From the NCBI GenBank assembly GCA_963422465.1, contig OY730172.1:992001-1056000 (forward strand): DNA of 64,000 bases. The letters are read 5' to 3'. The DNA is from Lichina pygmaea (Eukaryota > Ascomycota > Lichinomycetes > Lichinales > Lichinaceae). The notes beneath the pieces are model-generated. The model did no database searches. It was not told where the DNA came from and saw nothing but the letters and a program-made list of their open reading frames with translations. The translations under genes and the position numbers were made by a program. Numbering within the stretch: the stretch's first letter is position 1; each line of letters opens with the position of its first letter. Positions 35,405-47,620 of the stretch are shown here, piece after piece.

Positions 35405-36072
35405 CGGGAGCTGGCGACAGAAGTATTCGGAATCCCACCAAAAAGTGATGAGACTATCCCCACCACCAAAAGCCACCTCACCCGACCCCATACCACTGCT
35501 CAACCAGAACTAACAAAAGCATCAGCATTGCACAGAAAGCATGTGTGCTTGCTGTTCTTGAAGAAGGTGCACCTGTGAAGTATATCAGTAATCTTGCAGA
35601 CTTTTCTTTCAGCACAATCTATCAAATTTGTCAAGTCATGTTTTGACTCTAGCTACGTAACGTACCATCCAGTCATAAACTGTTGCGGCCATAGGCCCGC
35701 AGGCTAGCTAGCTTAGTCAGGCAGGGCCATATAGCTCTGAGCTCTTAAGGGCCTTAATGGGACAGACTTCTCCTCTCCTTGATAGGCGGTTGCCTTAGTA
35801 GTTGTGCCATAAACTCTGTGGACAAGAACAGCAACAGTGATGATAACAACAATGATGAAGATAGTGACAGCTCAGAGTGGGAAGAAGACTGAGGCTTATG
35901 AGAAGATGCTCAAGGACTTCAGACTTCAAGACCTCAAACCACTGGAGTGGTGGGGTGGTGGTGGACAACAACAAGAATCATGATAACGACTGGGAAGGGA
36001 ATCAAGGGATAGTCTTGAGACTTTTGTTACTTCCATAGACATCTTTCCGAATACTTTTGGCGCGGGCCTCCG
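35405..36072 (+). mobile_element. Deleted Tc1/mariner relative with nested solo LTR
   Basis: 668-bp element with imperfect inverted ends (CGGGAGCTGGCGACAGAAG at left; right end reads CGGAGGCCCGCGCCAAAAG on the other strand) and TA on both sides (35403-35404 and 36073-36074). Its first 270 bp align with the start of the full-length element at 18838-20445, including CCAAAAAGTGATGAGAC and a transposase N-terminus CVLAVLEEGAPVKYISNL plus FSFSTIYQI. Its last 250 bp align with that element's 3' end (ACTTTTGTTACTTCCAT region). Roughly 1 kb of the middle is missing. A solo LTR is inserted at the junction. Non-autonomous and older than the full-length copy, judging by end divergence. Confidence 0.82.
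35681..35809. mobile_element. Solo LTR, short-LTR family, copy 2
   Basis: 129-bp unit starting TGTTGCGGCCA and ending TGCCA, flanked by a perfect 5-bp duplication TAAAC (35676-35680 and 35810-35814). Same family as 13288-13432. It sits inside the deleted Tc1/mariner copy, so it arrived later than that copy. No internal coding region is attached. Confidence 0.7.
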
Positions 36073-36074
36073 TA

Positions 36075-38195
36075 CTCTGTACAGTATGTACATGAGGGTT
36101 CCCGTAGGAGTATCTAACCATAGCACAGGACTTCTAATAGTTGTTGGCTAGGCTATTGGAAGCCTTGTTCAGTGACCTCGATCGGCCAGCGTGCACGGAT
36201 CAAGATAAGTGGACGCTATCAACAAGGCCCGTTCTGGGTACTCTTCTTTGAAACCCAAGACCGGTCGACGCAGCTGCTTTTCGACGCTGACATCACATCA
36301 CGGGCCCGTTGCATCTGCATCCAAATCCAGCCTGGCTTTACATCAATCTCACGTCAGTGGGCCGCTCGGGAAGCAGACGCCGTCGTGCGTCGAGGTCAGA
36401 TGGGCAGCCACCGGCATCCACAAAGCCTTGATCCCGCCGTCGACTTCCCGAAGGCCCAGCCCGATCAGATCGCCCTCGAAGCAGGAAAGACGGCCGTCTT
36501 GCGGCATGCCGGTCGATAAGCGATACGGAGGCACCATACCGTGGATGGTTTAACGTCGCCCGATATGGTGAAGCAACGGTTGTCTGCGCGATCCAGCTTC
36601 GTCCAATGGGAAGTACTTCCGCTCTGCAAGTCGCTGCGCTGGGATGGATACCGTCGAGCGTCATAGGATCGAGCGCGAGGGGAGAAGTCTATGCCCGAAG
36701 GGGGTATACGACGTCTGCGCCGCTGGGAGTTCGACGGCGCCGTTCGAGCGGGCAGCTTCCTGACCGACAGCCCACTATCACCGTGCATCTCCTCATACGG
36801 GCGGTTGGCGAATAGGCAGGGAATACCTAGAAGCGAGCCCTAGTCGTAGACGAAGGCCCCTGCTCGTACTGCCTAGCGTGCCCCAGCCCCGCTTCGTCGG
36901 TCACGTCCGCAAGCTTCCGTTGCGCGCTACGTATTGCGTACGAGTATGATGTGGGGCTGAGGGGGGGGAGTGCGACCCATCGAGAACGTACTGCACGTTG
37001 TCAGGGGGCGGATGACAAAGCAGCTCTGGAGAAACATTTTTCCGAGAGAGAAGGCGGTACGCACAAAAGAGAGCTTTTTGGCTTTTTCGAGGAGGTCGTG
37101 GGGTTCTCTCTATTCTCTAGGAATCTAGGAGGCTAATGGGGCTCTATTGACTCGGTCTCTGTGAGGTCCTGCTGTAGATCCTATCAGGGGAGTCCCATCG
37201 GAGTTGTGTCCTGAAGTAGGAGTTCTATCTCGTCGCCCTATGCCTATTGTAGGCTGGATCCGCCGAGTCCCTAGCGTCTTTCTTTTGTGCGCGTGTCCAG
37301 CCTCTACCGTCCCCACGTTGCTGACGCTGGGCTACGATTATCAAGCAGACCTCGGCTGTCTCAGTGGTCCGCCATTTGGCTTTCAGCATACGAGTACGAG
37401 TACGTACTGTACGAGGTAGGTGACAGATATAATGTTACTGCAGTACAGACAAAGGTTAGTCGCAGAGCCGCACCATCAGAATTCTCAAGAGATACGCTTT
37501 CTGTTTTCCTTAGGTGGCTTGCAATATCGCCAACCAAGATTGCAGAGATGGTGAGCACACAAACACTCATCTCTCAAGTCATCTGCTGTTACTTTGGAGT
37601 TGCTGGAGGGTCAAGAAACTCGGGGACCTGGAGCCATACTTGGCCGACCAGAGGAGTTTGAGTGGTGTGGCCAGGCACCGGCAGGCGTGCACGGGTGAGG
37701 TGGTGGCTCAGTAATTTGACATGGTCGCTAATATCTCCGCTTACTAATAGTACTGCGGTAGCATCATATCCGGCACCCACCTCGTAAAGTACGGCAGCGG
37801 GCTGACTGATTCCTTATGTAATCGGTCTGTACACCCCGGTCTCGGACGCGTCGAGCATTCCGGCCACGGATCGGAGCGGCAAAAGGGAATCGCGGCTCGC
37901 ATTCCGCAGTCACGATCGTACGAGGTACGCACGGTACGGACCCAACCACGCAACAGCCGGCAGCCGGCAGCCGGCACGCCGTACTTCCGCCCTCCGTGCC
38001 CTCCTTCGCCAGCGAAAAGGCCCAAACCGCCGTTGACCTGCTCGTTCGCCACTCGACCTCCTTCGCCGAAGGACGCTTACCGCTCGGCTCCGTGTGGACG
38101 TTCACCGCAGACAAAGATCAGAACGTCGTCGCCTTGGCCGACGCTGGGCCCGTTGACAGAACTCGGAGCGTCGACGGATCGCTCCATCCACGACG
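36075..38195. other. Spacer before the fungal-specific gene
   Basis: No gene supported. The block 36340-36800 has fairly long open stretches in several minus frames (for example SCFEGDLIGLGLREVDGGIK) that could be gene decay, but no family or consistent frame was found. A (CCGGCAG) run at 37960-37980 precedes the next gene. Confidence 0.4.
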
Positions 38196-39801
38196 ATGCC
38201 GCCGCAGAGGTCCCTCCCGGTCCCGCCAAAGCCCGTGAAGACGGAGCGAACGCACGAGGAAAACCAGGAACGGTGAGCACGAGCCGCCTCCGTCGAGGGA
38301 ATGACGACTTCTCGAATTGGCCGCTGACGACGGTCGCCGCAGCGCCTACATCGCAGCTTCGCGACGGAGCGACCGAAGCCTGGAGGCCCGCGTCGAGTCC
38401 GCCCGACGCGCCTCCGAGATCCACAAGCGCCGAACCGGTCGGGCCCTGCGCGTGACGGAGCAGGATGTCGTCAACGAGGAGATGTACGAGGAGGAGGACG
38501 ACGACCTGCCCTACCAGTACCGACGCCTCACCGCGCACCTGCAGACGGGGTCGGCCGACTTCAATCGACGGCTTGCCGCCTACCTGACGAACCACGTCGC
38601 GATGAGGACCGCGCTGGACCAGGCCATTGCCAGCTCCTACGCGCAGCAGTTTGCGAACGCGCCGCACCTGGCCAGCCAGAACCGCGCCGCCGCCGCTGCC
38701 GCCGCCGCCGCCACCTCGTGCAACCCGACCGAGGCCTTTTTCCCGTCGCCGATGCTGCCGCAATACCAGCACCAGCACCAGCACCAGCACCAATCTCCGA
38801 CTTCACCATCGCCGTCGGCCATATCCCCGGCGGACCCGGCGCCCGCGCCATCCTCTTCGATTCCCCCGGTCGCATCGCGGCCGTCGCCGTACCCGTTGCC
38901 TGGTTCGGCGGCACTGCGGCAGCAGCAGTTGCTGCATCGACGAGGGTCGTCGCTGTCGGCGCACGACCCCGTCTCTCCCGACGTCGCCCGGAGACCGAGC
39001 GCCATCCGACCGAGACCGGCGGCGGCGGGGGGCTCCGTCGAGCCCGAGCCGTTGACGTGCGCGCCCACCGGGATCAAGCACGAACGGGAGTCGTCGCCAC
39101 CGTCTGCCGCTCCCTCGTCGCTGGGGCCGCCTCCCGTATCCACCCTTGTTCCGACTTCGCTCCCGTCTCCCTTTGACGCGAGTTGGCTCAGCGCCGGCAC
39201 GAACCTCGGCCCCCTGAGCATGGCGCTGCCGGCCGAGTCTCAGATGCTGCTCGGTCCGGCCTTCGATCCGCACGACCCGCTCGGCGCCATGCTCATGGCC
39301 GGCAGCGACGCCTTTCCTCGACCGTCGTGGGGCCCCTCGGCGAACCCTACCTTCTCGTTCGACCACCACCAGCCGTCGGCGGCGGTGGGGAAACTGGCTG
39401 GCATGCCGCCAGGATCCCCCGGTCCGTCGCCGTACGAGGCCCTGTCCGCGACGCTCGCACCGAGCGCGCTCGATCTGTCCGCGGCGCGGCGCTCTCCCAG
39501 CTCGCCGCTGCTCGCTCCCGTCGTCTCGTCGCCCAAGTCGTCGACGACGCCGCAGAGCAAAGCGCCGACGACGAAGGCCGTCCCTCGGCCCACCTCGTCG
39601 GCCGCGTTCGCCGTCGACCCAGACGCCCAGGACGTTCCGCTCAAGACCGCCCCCGTCGTCGCTGCCTCGACAAGGCCGTCCACGGCTGCGACGGCCGACG
39701 TCGTCACCTCGAGCGTGTCGGGGCGAGAGACGCCACCGCCGTCGTCCTCCCTCGGTGGCGAGGATTGGTGTCAGTTCATCAACGACTGCCTGTGGGAATG
39801 A
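38196..39801 (+). CDS. Conserved filamentous-ascomycete protein, function unknown
   Basis: Two exons, 38196-38272 and 38343-39801, giving about 511 residues. The first exon encodes MPPQRSLPVPPKPVKTERTH. A conserved helical block of about 100 residues follows: AYIAASRRSDRSLEARVESA, RASEIHKRRTGRALRVTEQD, VVNEEMYEEEDDDLPYQYRR and FNRRLAAYLTNHVAMR. I recall this block from sordariomycete hypothetical proteins. The rest is Ser/Pro/Ala/Thr-rich disorder with an Ala run, a Gln-His run (QYQHQHQHQHQ) and acidic/aromatic patches, closing with EDWCQFINDCLWE. Basic helical N-terminus plus a long disordered, aromatic-spotted tail could suit a transcriptional co-regulator, but there is no DNA-binding domain that I can name. 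The splice at 38272/38343 is clean. Confidence 0.85.
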
Positions 39802-41455
39802 GCGCGGCCGTGGTCGTGGCCACGACGATACTGTGGCGCTGGCAACGACGATGACGACGACGACGACGATGACGACGATTCGAGCTTTTCTTCCGACGGC
39901 GATCAAGATTTTCTCATCCGATCATCCGATCATCTCGTCAGTCTCACTTGACTTTTCTCAATCTCACTTCGCTGCAGATATCACATTTCACAACAAGAAC
40001 ATTTGTATTCCATCTTAGAATTCCTCTTCTATAATCGATACTCGACAGCTACGTACACCTCTCCACTCAAAGAGCCGTCGTTGGCCGGTCAGCCCTGATC
40101 CCATCCACCCTCGTAGAAAGAAAGAAAGAAGAGGAGGGTATCTTTGCAGATGATGCTCGCAGACCCACCGTAGGGAAAAAAGGGCCAGACATTGCAGCAC
40201 ACACAAACTCAGCAGAATCACGAGCGTAATGTGCATCCAAAGTGAGTCCAATGTGAGTTTCGACCGCCATCAATTGATCTCGATCAAAAGATGGGGCCAC
40301 AAGGGCCACGATTGTAATACATACATGACTCTTGATCGTTGTCCGCCGAACTTTCCGTCCCCTCAAACTTTTTGTCTCTGAGACCTTCCGAGTCAATTCA
40401 TCTTGATCAGCGGTCCTGACCAAGAGAGTTGGTCGCATCGTCCCTTTTTTGTCGGCTGGAGCTTCTGCAGAATTGGGAACTTGCTTCCGTGTCGGTGTCG
40501 GAAGAATGGTTGTTGGTCGTTGTCCCTTGGGGGTTGCATTTGGTCCGTTGGAGCTTTGTTTGGTCTGTCTCTTGGGATTTTTTTCTGTCGTGTGTGTGTG
40601 TGGAGAGAGAGAGACAGGCATCTGTTTCTAGTTACCCTATCCAAGAACATCTTGTTCTTAGTCCTCAGTTATCCTACCGCCACCACCACCACCAGTTGTC
40701 AGACTGATTAATAGTCTCCAGACTGGACTGGACTAGACTGAACAACCCTCTGGCACCCCCTCCCCCCCCCCCCCCCCCCCCCCCCCCTTCTTCCTCTCAT
40801 AAGCCAGACTGATAGGAATAGTAGACTGAGAGACCCTGGCTTACCTGGCTAAGTAAGCTCACCGAGAGACTCTGACTGATCGGAGTGTGCTGATAGATTC
40901 TGGACATATACCCCCCCCCCCCCCCTCTTTCCCTCCCTCCAGAGTCCTGTGAAAGCAGTAGCAGAAGAAGAAGTAGCAGCAGTAGTAGTGTCCACTGTAA
41001 CAGACAGCAAGAAACACCCACACACACATGACAATATACTATCAAACCCCCCAGCACAAAAAAAAAAGACAAAAAGTGCCAGTACATTGAATGTGTAGAT
41101 GGGTGTGCAGTGCCTTCCACCCTACCCCTCTCACTGATAAAGTGCCCAGAGTAATATAATACGTACTGTAGATGAGAGGCTTGCCTTGGGGCCGGTGCAT
41201 CTCTTGATCTTGCTTCAAGGGAACTGACAGAGTATGGGTTCATGGACTTTTTTTTTCCCCGCCCCAATATTCTTTTTGTGCACCACTTGCCTCCATGCCC
41301 CATGTCCAGGCTGATGATCTAAGTAGACACTGTTACAGATGGGTACCCATGCTGCTCGGCTCATCTCTTTCTCCTCCTCCTCCTCCTCTTCTTCTCCTTC
41401 CTCTTCTATTCTCTCTCCTCCCCCCCGGACAACAAAGAAGAATACAGTAGAATTA
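39802..41455. other. Convergent spacer with poly-C tracts
   Basis: No gene. Both flanking genes end here. Contains (GACGAC) repeats at 39848-39890, poly-C tracts at 40762-40787 and 40911-40925, AGC/AGT triplets near 40955-40990, and a CTCCTC tract near 41368-41420. Confidence 0.6.
40762..40787. repeat. Poly-C tract, 26 nt
   Basis: Uninterrupted C run (preceded by CCCCCT) in the convergent spacer; a second run of 15 C lies at 40911-40925. Confidence 0.8.
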
Positions 41456-44400
41456 TCACCATCCGTCGGCATTAAACCCGCTCGTCGTCGTGTGATGGTC
41501 ATTCAGGTTGTTGGTGCCTCCGCTGCCACCGATACCGCCACCGCCGCCGCCACCGCCACGGTTGGTCGCACTCCAATACATCGTGTCTCGCGCTTGTTTG
41601 ATGCCGCCGTCGGCGCGCTCCTGCATCTCCATCACCTGGGCGTCGTTTGCGCCGTATACGCCGTTGACGTTGCCATCGCTGTGAATCGCGTGCGCTCGAG
41701 CCCTGTCCGTCTGCGCAGCGTCGGCGGCCACGTCCGTCCCACGCGCCTGCGAGTCGTCCAGCTCAACCTCGACCTCGACGTCGCGACAGACAGGATCGAT
41801 CAGCGAGTCCTTGATCTCCTCCTTCACGTACACGAGATAGTACGGCGTTGGGGGGTACGAGTAGTGGTACGAATACCCGTGCTGCTGCCGCGGCTGCTGC
41901 GGCTGCTGGTCGTGGTGGTAGTACGAGGACTGTGCATCGCCGTATCCAGGTGTACCCGGCGGGCCAAACACCTCGCTGAGGTCTTGAACCTCCGTGACGT
42001 ACCCGTCGTTGTACTTCCGCCAGATCTGCCGGTGGAAGTCGAAGATGTAGATCCAGTAGTGGCCGAACGTGGCCGTGCCGCGGTGGATGAAGACCGCCGC
42101 GAGACGGTACGGGAGGCTCCGGAAGTCGTCAAAGTGTCGTTCGATCCGCTCCAGGATCCCGCCCATGGCGCCCTCGATGGACTGGATTTCCCGCGCCACC
42201 TCGTCCGCGTGCCGCTCCAGTGCTTCCAGCACGCTCTCGTCACCCGCGACGATGCCGTCGAGGACGCCGTCGTCTTGCGACAGATTATTCTTCTCGTCCG
42301 CCAACAGCCCCTGCATCTCGGATATCCACCCCCTCGTCACGTGGAGCAAGGCTGGCACGTTCATGTCGGCCTGTCGCACAAGCCGTCAGGACGGCCGTCA
42401 CGGCGGGAAGACGACAGACGTTCGATCATACCTCTGTTTGTAGAAGCTCTCGTCTTCGGGCCTCCAGCCGGTCGAGCTCCTCCTTCCACCGCCACGTCTC
42501 CTGCCGCCTCTGCAACAGCACCTCGTCCTCGACGTCCATGTACCGGTCGAGGAAGATGGTCTCGCGCAGACGCAGATGCGCATCGGATTTGTACGTCTTC
42601 TTGTTCTTCACGTCGTACTGCACCCGCTGCACCTGGATCTGAAGCACTGGAGGGAGGCGTGCGATGGACGTGTACTGGGGAAAATTCCCCTCCTCGATTG
42701 TCACCTCCTGCACGTCGAATGCGCCGTCTAACGCAGCGTAGATGTCTCGCGGTCCCGTCGCCACGTTGACCTTGATGTCGGAGAAGTATTCTTCTTTGGC
42801 GCGCAGCGAGCCGTTTGCGTTGATGTACGCTCGCAGTGTGCCGTAGAACAGGCTAACTCGGTCAGACAGGTCTCGCCGATGACCGTCCGGTGGGAGACTC
42901 ACTCTTTGATCTCGTCGAGCTGTTCCTCGTTGCTGTCAATGCTAGTCGGCCGCAGAGCGCATTCCAGCTGGAACAGAACATTGCCAATGACCTCCGTCAC
43001 GTCTTGCTGAGCCCCCAACTCTAGTTCGTCTATCGGGCGTTGGCTCATCTCGGACGCTTCGGGTCGCGGTGGTACCGGTGGCGGTCGTTCTGGCGGATCG
43101 CCGTCTTCTGTTGGACCTGCGACGGGCCCGTCCGTCATGACTGTATCCTCGTCGGCACCTTGGCCGGGTATCGAGGTTTCCTGCTTGCTCGGGGAAGAAG
43201 CGACATCGTCGGTGGATGTGCTCGTCGGAGGTGCTGCGTCCTTCTTGGTGTCTTGTCCGGATGGAGGGCCGTTCTCGCGGTTGCTGACACGATTCGCCGC
43301 GGAAGCCGACGCCCCTACTTCGGGGTCGCCCGGTTCGGCATTGGCCATTGAGGAATCGCCACCATCGTCAAGAACAATCGGCACCTCGACGAGAGTGACG
43401 TCGCTTGCGTCGTCACTCGAGCCTTGCCGCTCCTGCGTCGATGGTGGCGCCGGTGGTTCAACATCCGTGTTCCCGAACTGCAGCGCAGGTGGCATAGGAC
43501 CTTGGACAGCCACGCCGTCAATCTCGCCCAGAGCAGGCCTGCCGCGAGAGCCCACGGTAGATCTCCGGCGGTAGACCTCCTCGTCCGAAGGCTTGATCAG
43601 CGTCAGCCGGGCCATTTCACGCTCTGGAGTGATCGAAGACGACGGCGCTTTGATGAGCGTCCCGAACAGCTTCTGCAGCTCAAAGACGACTGCCCAGTCA
43701 GCGTCGAACGATGCCCGTGCGCCATCCTGGGCTACAACCCTTACATTTCTTTGCTCGCTCGATCTCGCGTGCCGAGACCTTGCGCGACCCCACGCGCTTG
43801 CGGCTCACCGTCTCCGGCGTGACCTGCATCTCGAATCGACCAAAGTCCAAGACCAACTCGCGCAACGGTTTGACGGTGAAGTAGAACTGCAGCAGGCTGT
43901 TGAGGTAGCAGGTGTTACCGATGTTTTCCAGTCCCACCGGCCAGTCCGCCATCGCGGCGTCCTGGGACTGAGGGCCCTGCAGGAACTCTTCGATCATCCT
44001 GCTCTGCCGTCCTTTGCCGATGGCCCTCAGAGCCGCTCGCATGTCTTCGGCTTCCGCATCAGGCATTTCGGCGAAGCGAATCTGGCACGTGGTCAGGATC
44101 GTCTCGTCGTCGATCGTTCGGTCTTCGATTCCCAGACGAGCGTATGCGTGGTCGATGCTAATCTCGACCGGTCCCAGGTGGCCCGTCTCGAGCCAACTCC
44201 TCAAGGCGGCGCTCTTTCGCTCTTCGGCAACCAAGCTAACCGCGCGCCGTCCAAGGGCTTCGTCCGCGTGGTTGTCGGTCACCTGAGGGAAACATCAGCA
44301 TTCTCGAAGGTCCTTTTATCGGGTTGGGCATGGAGAGGCCACACCTTCACTGTAAAGTACGTGATGATAAAGTCGTCGCTGGCAGACTCCTCCGCACCAA

Positions 44401-46185
44401 GCCATGCGAGTGCTTCTTGGTAGTTGGTGACACCTGTACTACTTGGTCAATACCGGCGTGCCCGTGAACCGTGCAGGGCCTACTCACTGTCGGCGGACGC
44501 CACCTGAATAGCATGGCTTTGGCGGGCCACGCCGATGACCTTCAGATGCTGTCGCGCTTCATGGTCATGACGAGGCGCATCGGACACTCGCGCTCGGAAG
44601 GCACCGATGATGGAACTGTCGTCCCACGCCGGACTTGTGCCGAAGTAATGGTAAGCCCGCTGGACATCCCGGTGACTGACCTCCCCGGAGGACTCCACAA
44701 GCGCAGCCTTGGTCTGCAGCGCTTCACTCTCTCTGGTCTGACCAATCTCTTGGAGACAGCTCAGGTAAAAGGGTCCACCATCACGGTCGCAGTCCCTCTG
44801 ACGCTCGTACGCAAAAATCAACAGATTGTCGGAAAAGTCCGACAAAGCGCCCAGGCCGGCATAGGACCTGACAATGAAGAACTTAGATATACATCAAGGG
44901 GTCGAAGGAGCCTGCACTGGGATCGCTCACGGGCTTGGGTTGGTGGTCAAGTCTATTGAGACGCCACCGCGTCGCGAGGTCTTGATTGTATCGTCTAAAC
45001 CAACCTGTTAGCGCAAAACACTGCGTAACATAAAGGATGCCGGACACTGAAAGGGGAGGAGCTCACAAGTGACGCAACCAAGGACGCGCTTGAATTCGTT
45101 GATCGAGGCAGTAGGCTGATACGAGGGCGAAGACCTGGCCTTTGTCCGTTCGGCCCACGGCCTCTGGTCCCAAAGCACGGTGAGCTCCTTCTCGACGTCG
45201 TCGATCAGGACGCTCAGATCGTCTTGATACGGAGGAGCCTGATCCGGTTCGGGAATGGATGGCGGAAACCAAAAGGCTTCGTTGTCCTAGCGCCGGCCCG
45301 CCTTAGAGATGGCATCAGCCGCGGCTTGGGTTGTAGACTTACCACCTCCTCGTACCTGAATCCAAGGTACTGTAAAAGATCTCGACAAGGCTCGCCTAGA
45401 CTCATCATAAAGGCCTTGTTGGTCGCAGAGACCCTACGGCTTTCCCGCCTGGCAAGGACATCGTCGATGTATCGCTTCAGCGTGTAAATGACGTTTGCCG
45501 GTGATGGAATGGTGGCATCTTTGAAACGATCCGGCGCCGCATCGATCTCTGAGTGGACCCTCTCGTTGATCTTTTCCGGATCCAGCAGCAGGCTGAGGTG
45601 CTGGGACCGTAATCTCGGTGGACGAATCGAGACAGTGACAACGACAGAGCATCTCGGGGAAGAGCACACAAAGGTGTGTTCCTCATGGCCGTCTTGGCCG
45701 TCCGCGGCGATTCGTGATCTCGGGGGGACCAGCAGACGGCGAAGGTGGTGTAGTGGGAAGCTTTGATTCGGACAAGGTCGTTTGCATTGTGGTTCCCGGA
45801 AGTCCACGACCAGGTCAAGGTGGTATCTGCAGTCCTGGCAATAGGAAGCAATCTTGTAGTACGAACTCGCGTCGGAAAGCGCTTCGGGAAGGATCGATTG
45901 CTTCGGCTTGAACATGTACTTGTGGCGGCACGAGTCGTGTGCGATGGCGATCGGCACGATGCTGCCATCCTCCCGCTTCTCAGGGCAGTCCGCGAGGACG
46001 TTGCCGCTGGAGCTCGCGGCCTTGGCAGGATCATGTTGGATCAGATCCTCGATGAATCGCGGTGCGCATTTGCCTACGAGCGTACGAGACGTTAGACTTT
46101 TTGTGGGCATGTCGTCCAGTCGCTTTGGGGGGGCACCGAGCAACAGACCTGGCATGAGCATCTGCTTTGGCTGGGAAGTAGCCAT
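41456..46185 (-). CDS. UBP2: Ubiquitin-specific protease Ubp2
   Basis: Cysteine protease (peptidase C19) that removes ubiquitin, in yeast chiefly K63 chains with Rsp5/Rup1. Start MATSQPKQMLMPGLLLGAPP at 46185; an N-terminal domain follows with YCQDCRYHLDLVVDF and FPLHHLRRLL, then several exons through ~44480. The catalytic Cys box is VGLENIGNTCYLNSLLQFYF (about 43890-43945). A long insertion between Cys and His boxes (about 43600-42900) is acidic, Pro/Ser-rich and probably disordered. LPPVLQIQVQRVQYD follows near 42650. The His box is FGHYWIYIFDF (about 42040-42075), then YYLVYVKEE. The C-terminus is Gly/Asp-rich and ends FNADGW. Introns near 42380-42425, 42870-42900, 43700 and 44285-44340 were placed only roughly. 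Order and motifs match Ubp2 rather than other USPs. Confidence 0.92.
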
Positions 46186-46829
46186 GACTATGGTCCGTTG
46201 GGACGGCGGAACGAATATCGAAGCGCTTAGTTTATGACCGAGAGCCTGGAGCAGCAGTGGATACCGCGCTTTGAGGCTCTGCTGTCTAGATGGTTGAGGT
46301 GTAGGTAGGTACGTTCCGTTCGGAAGGTCTTTTTCGCCTTGCGCGGTTCTTACGCGGCCAGGGCTTCATCAGGTGGAAGGTGAGGCAAACATTGCACGGT
46401 CTACCAGTAGCTACCAAACAGACGATATAGGAGTCCTGGAAGGCTGATAGGTGTGCGTTGTGTAGACCCTACAGCATCCCTTCATGGTGGTATAAGCGAT
46501 CTGCCGTCGATCGTACTCGCGGTCCACGACGACCGATCACGCCTAGGCTTGACGGGTTATTCAGGTCGCCGACGGGTCTGAGCTGTCGTAGCGCAATCAG
46601 GCCGGATGTGGAGGCCGCAGAGCCGCATGTAAGCCTGTACCGGCAGCGTAGATTGCCGCGCTAAGCGCGGCATCACTTTCGACTCGCGGCCCGACCTCTA
46701 GGACCGCGTTGGAATCGACCGACGACGGCGTGGGCGGCCGGACCAAGGTACAGCACTGTGCTCTGGCCTGACTGGTAGAGGTCGATATTCTCAACGTCCG
46801 GCCAGCGCACAGAGGAAATCACGCCAGAG
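46186..46829. promoter_or_regulatory. Divergent promoter region UBP2/complex I subunit
   Basis: 644 bp between divergent start codons; no further gene recognised. Contains a GGTGTAGGTAGGTACG stretch near 46297 and several CG-rich palindromes. Confidence 0.5.
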
Positions 46830-47620
46830 ATGGCGGCAGACGGAGAAGAGGTCTACCGTCCGCAGGATGCCGTCACTGCGACGCTGAGAGCTACGATGAT
46901 CACGGGCGGCGTCGGTCTGGCGTACTCGGCCATCCAGAACTCGTTGACCAAGCACAACGTAGGGGCCTGGGGCGTGATCACAAGGACAGGAGGGACGATG
47001 ACGACGCTCGGTACGGCGGAGCCCTGCAGCCGGCTCATCTTGAAGCTGCCATTGCTGATCATGTCGAAGCGGCGGCGGGTGCGGCATACGAGTTTGCCCG
47101 TGTGGCATCGGCGAACCTGCGGGAGAAGGATGACAGCTCGAGTACGGCGATCGGGGGCTTCGTCGGTGGAGCTATCTTGGGGCTTCGATGTGCGTGGTCG
47201 TTGGGGATGGGGTCCGGCTCGTTGGGAGGCTTGCTAACTTGTGCGCCAGATCGATCGTTACCGCACGTGATTGGCTACGGCGCCACCGCCGCGGTCTTGC
47301 TGGGTGTCTTCAACTACACCGGTGGATCTCTCGCCGGATTCCGAGAGGACCAGAAAGAGGACGACTTCGACCGCAAAGAGTTCCTGCGCAAGAACCGGAG
47401 ACGACCGATAGATGAGACGATCGACGAGCTCGGCGAGAGACGGGGTATGTTTCAGGGCGGCCTGTTTGTGGCGAGACGAAGATTGGTCCCACACTGACAT
47501 GGCGCGTCTGCAGGAATCCACGCCCCGGGCTTCAAGGACAGGCGGAGGGAACGGATACGGCAGAACTACGGCATCGACGTGCCTAGTACTTTCCCCCCGC
47601 CACGGCCAGTCGATAGCTGA
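46830..47620 (+). CDS. Complex I membrane subunit, NDUFA11/21.3 kDa type
   Basis: Accessory subunit of NADH:ubiquinone oxidoreductase related to Tim17/22 proteins. Exons: 46830-47010, 47070-47189, 47250-47444 and 47514-47620, all GT-AG and in frame, about 200 residues. The N-terminus is MAADGEEVYRPQDAVTATLR, followed by hydrophobic glycine-rich helices TMITGGVGLAYSAIQNSL, NVGAWGVITRTGGTMTTLGA, FARVASANLREKDD, TAIGGFVGGAILGLRYRSLP and HVIGYGATAAVLLGVFNYTG. The C-terminal tail is charged: DFDRKEFLRKNRRRPIDETI, then GIHAPGFKDRRRERIRQNYG and IDVPSTFPPPRPVDS. The paired Asn-Leu-Arg-Glu-Lys and Lys-Asn-Arg-Arg-Arg-Pro-Ile motifs are typical of the fungal 21.3 kDa subunit. No cleavable presequence, as expected for this family. 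Confidence 0.9.

Noticed and set aside
35681-35809. Reading the TGTTGCGGCCA unit as part of the Tc1/mariner family
   Set aside because: The same unit occurs at 13288 without any transposon ends and has its own 5-bp duplications in both places.
36172-36815. Overlapping short frames suggesting a decayed gene
   Set aside because: No consistent frame or recognisable family on either strand; noted only as spacer.
38803-39906. 367-codon - strand open frame
   Set aside because: Arg/Gly-rich mirror of the GC-rich fungal-specific gene on the + strand.
41339-42769. 476-codon + strand open frame
   Set aside because: Antisense to the UBP2 catalytic His-box exons; it follows from GC-rich codon use of the real gene.
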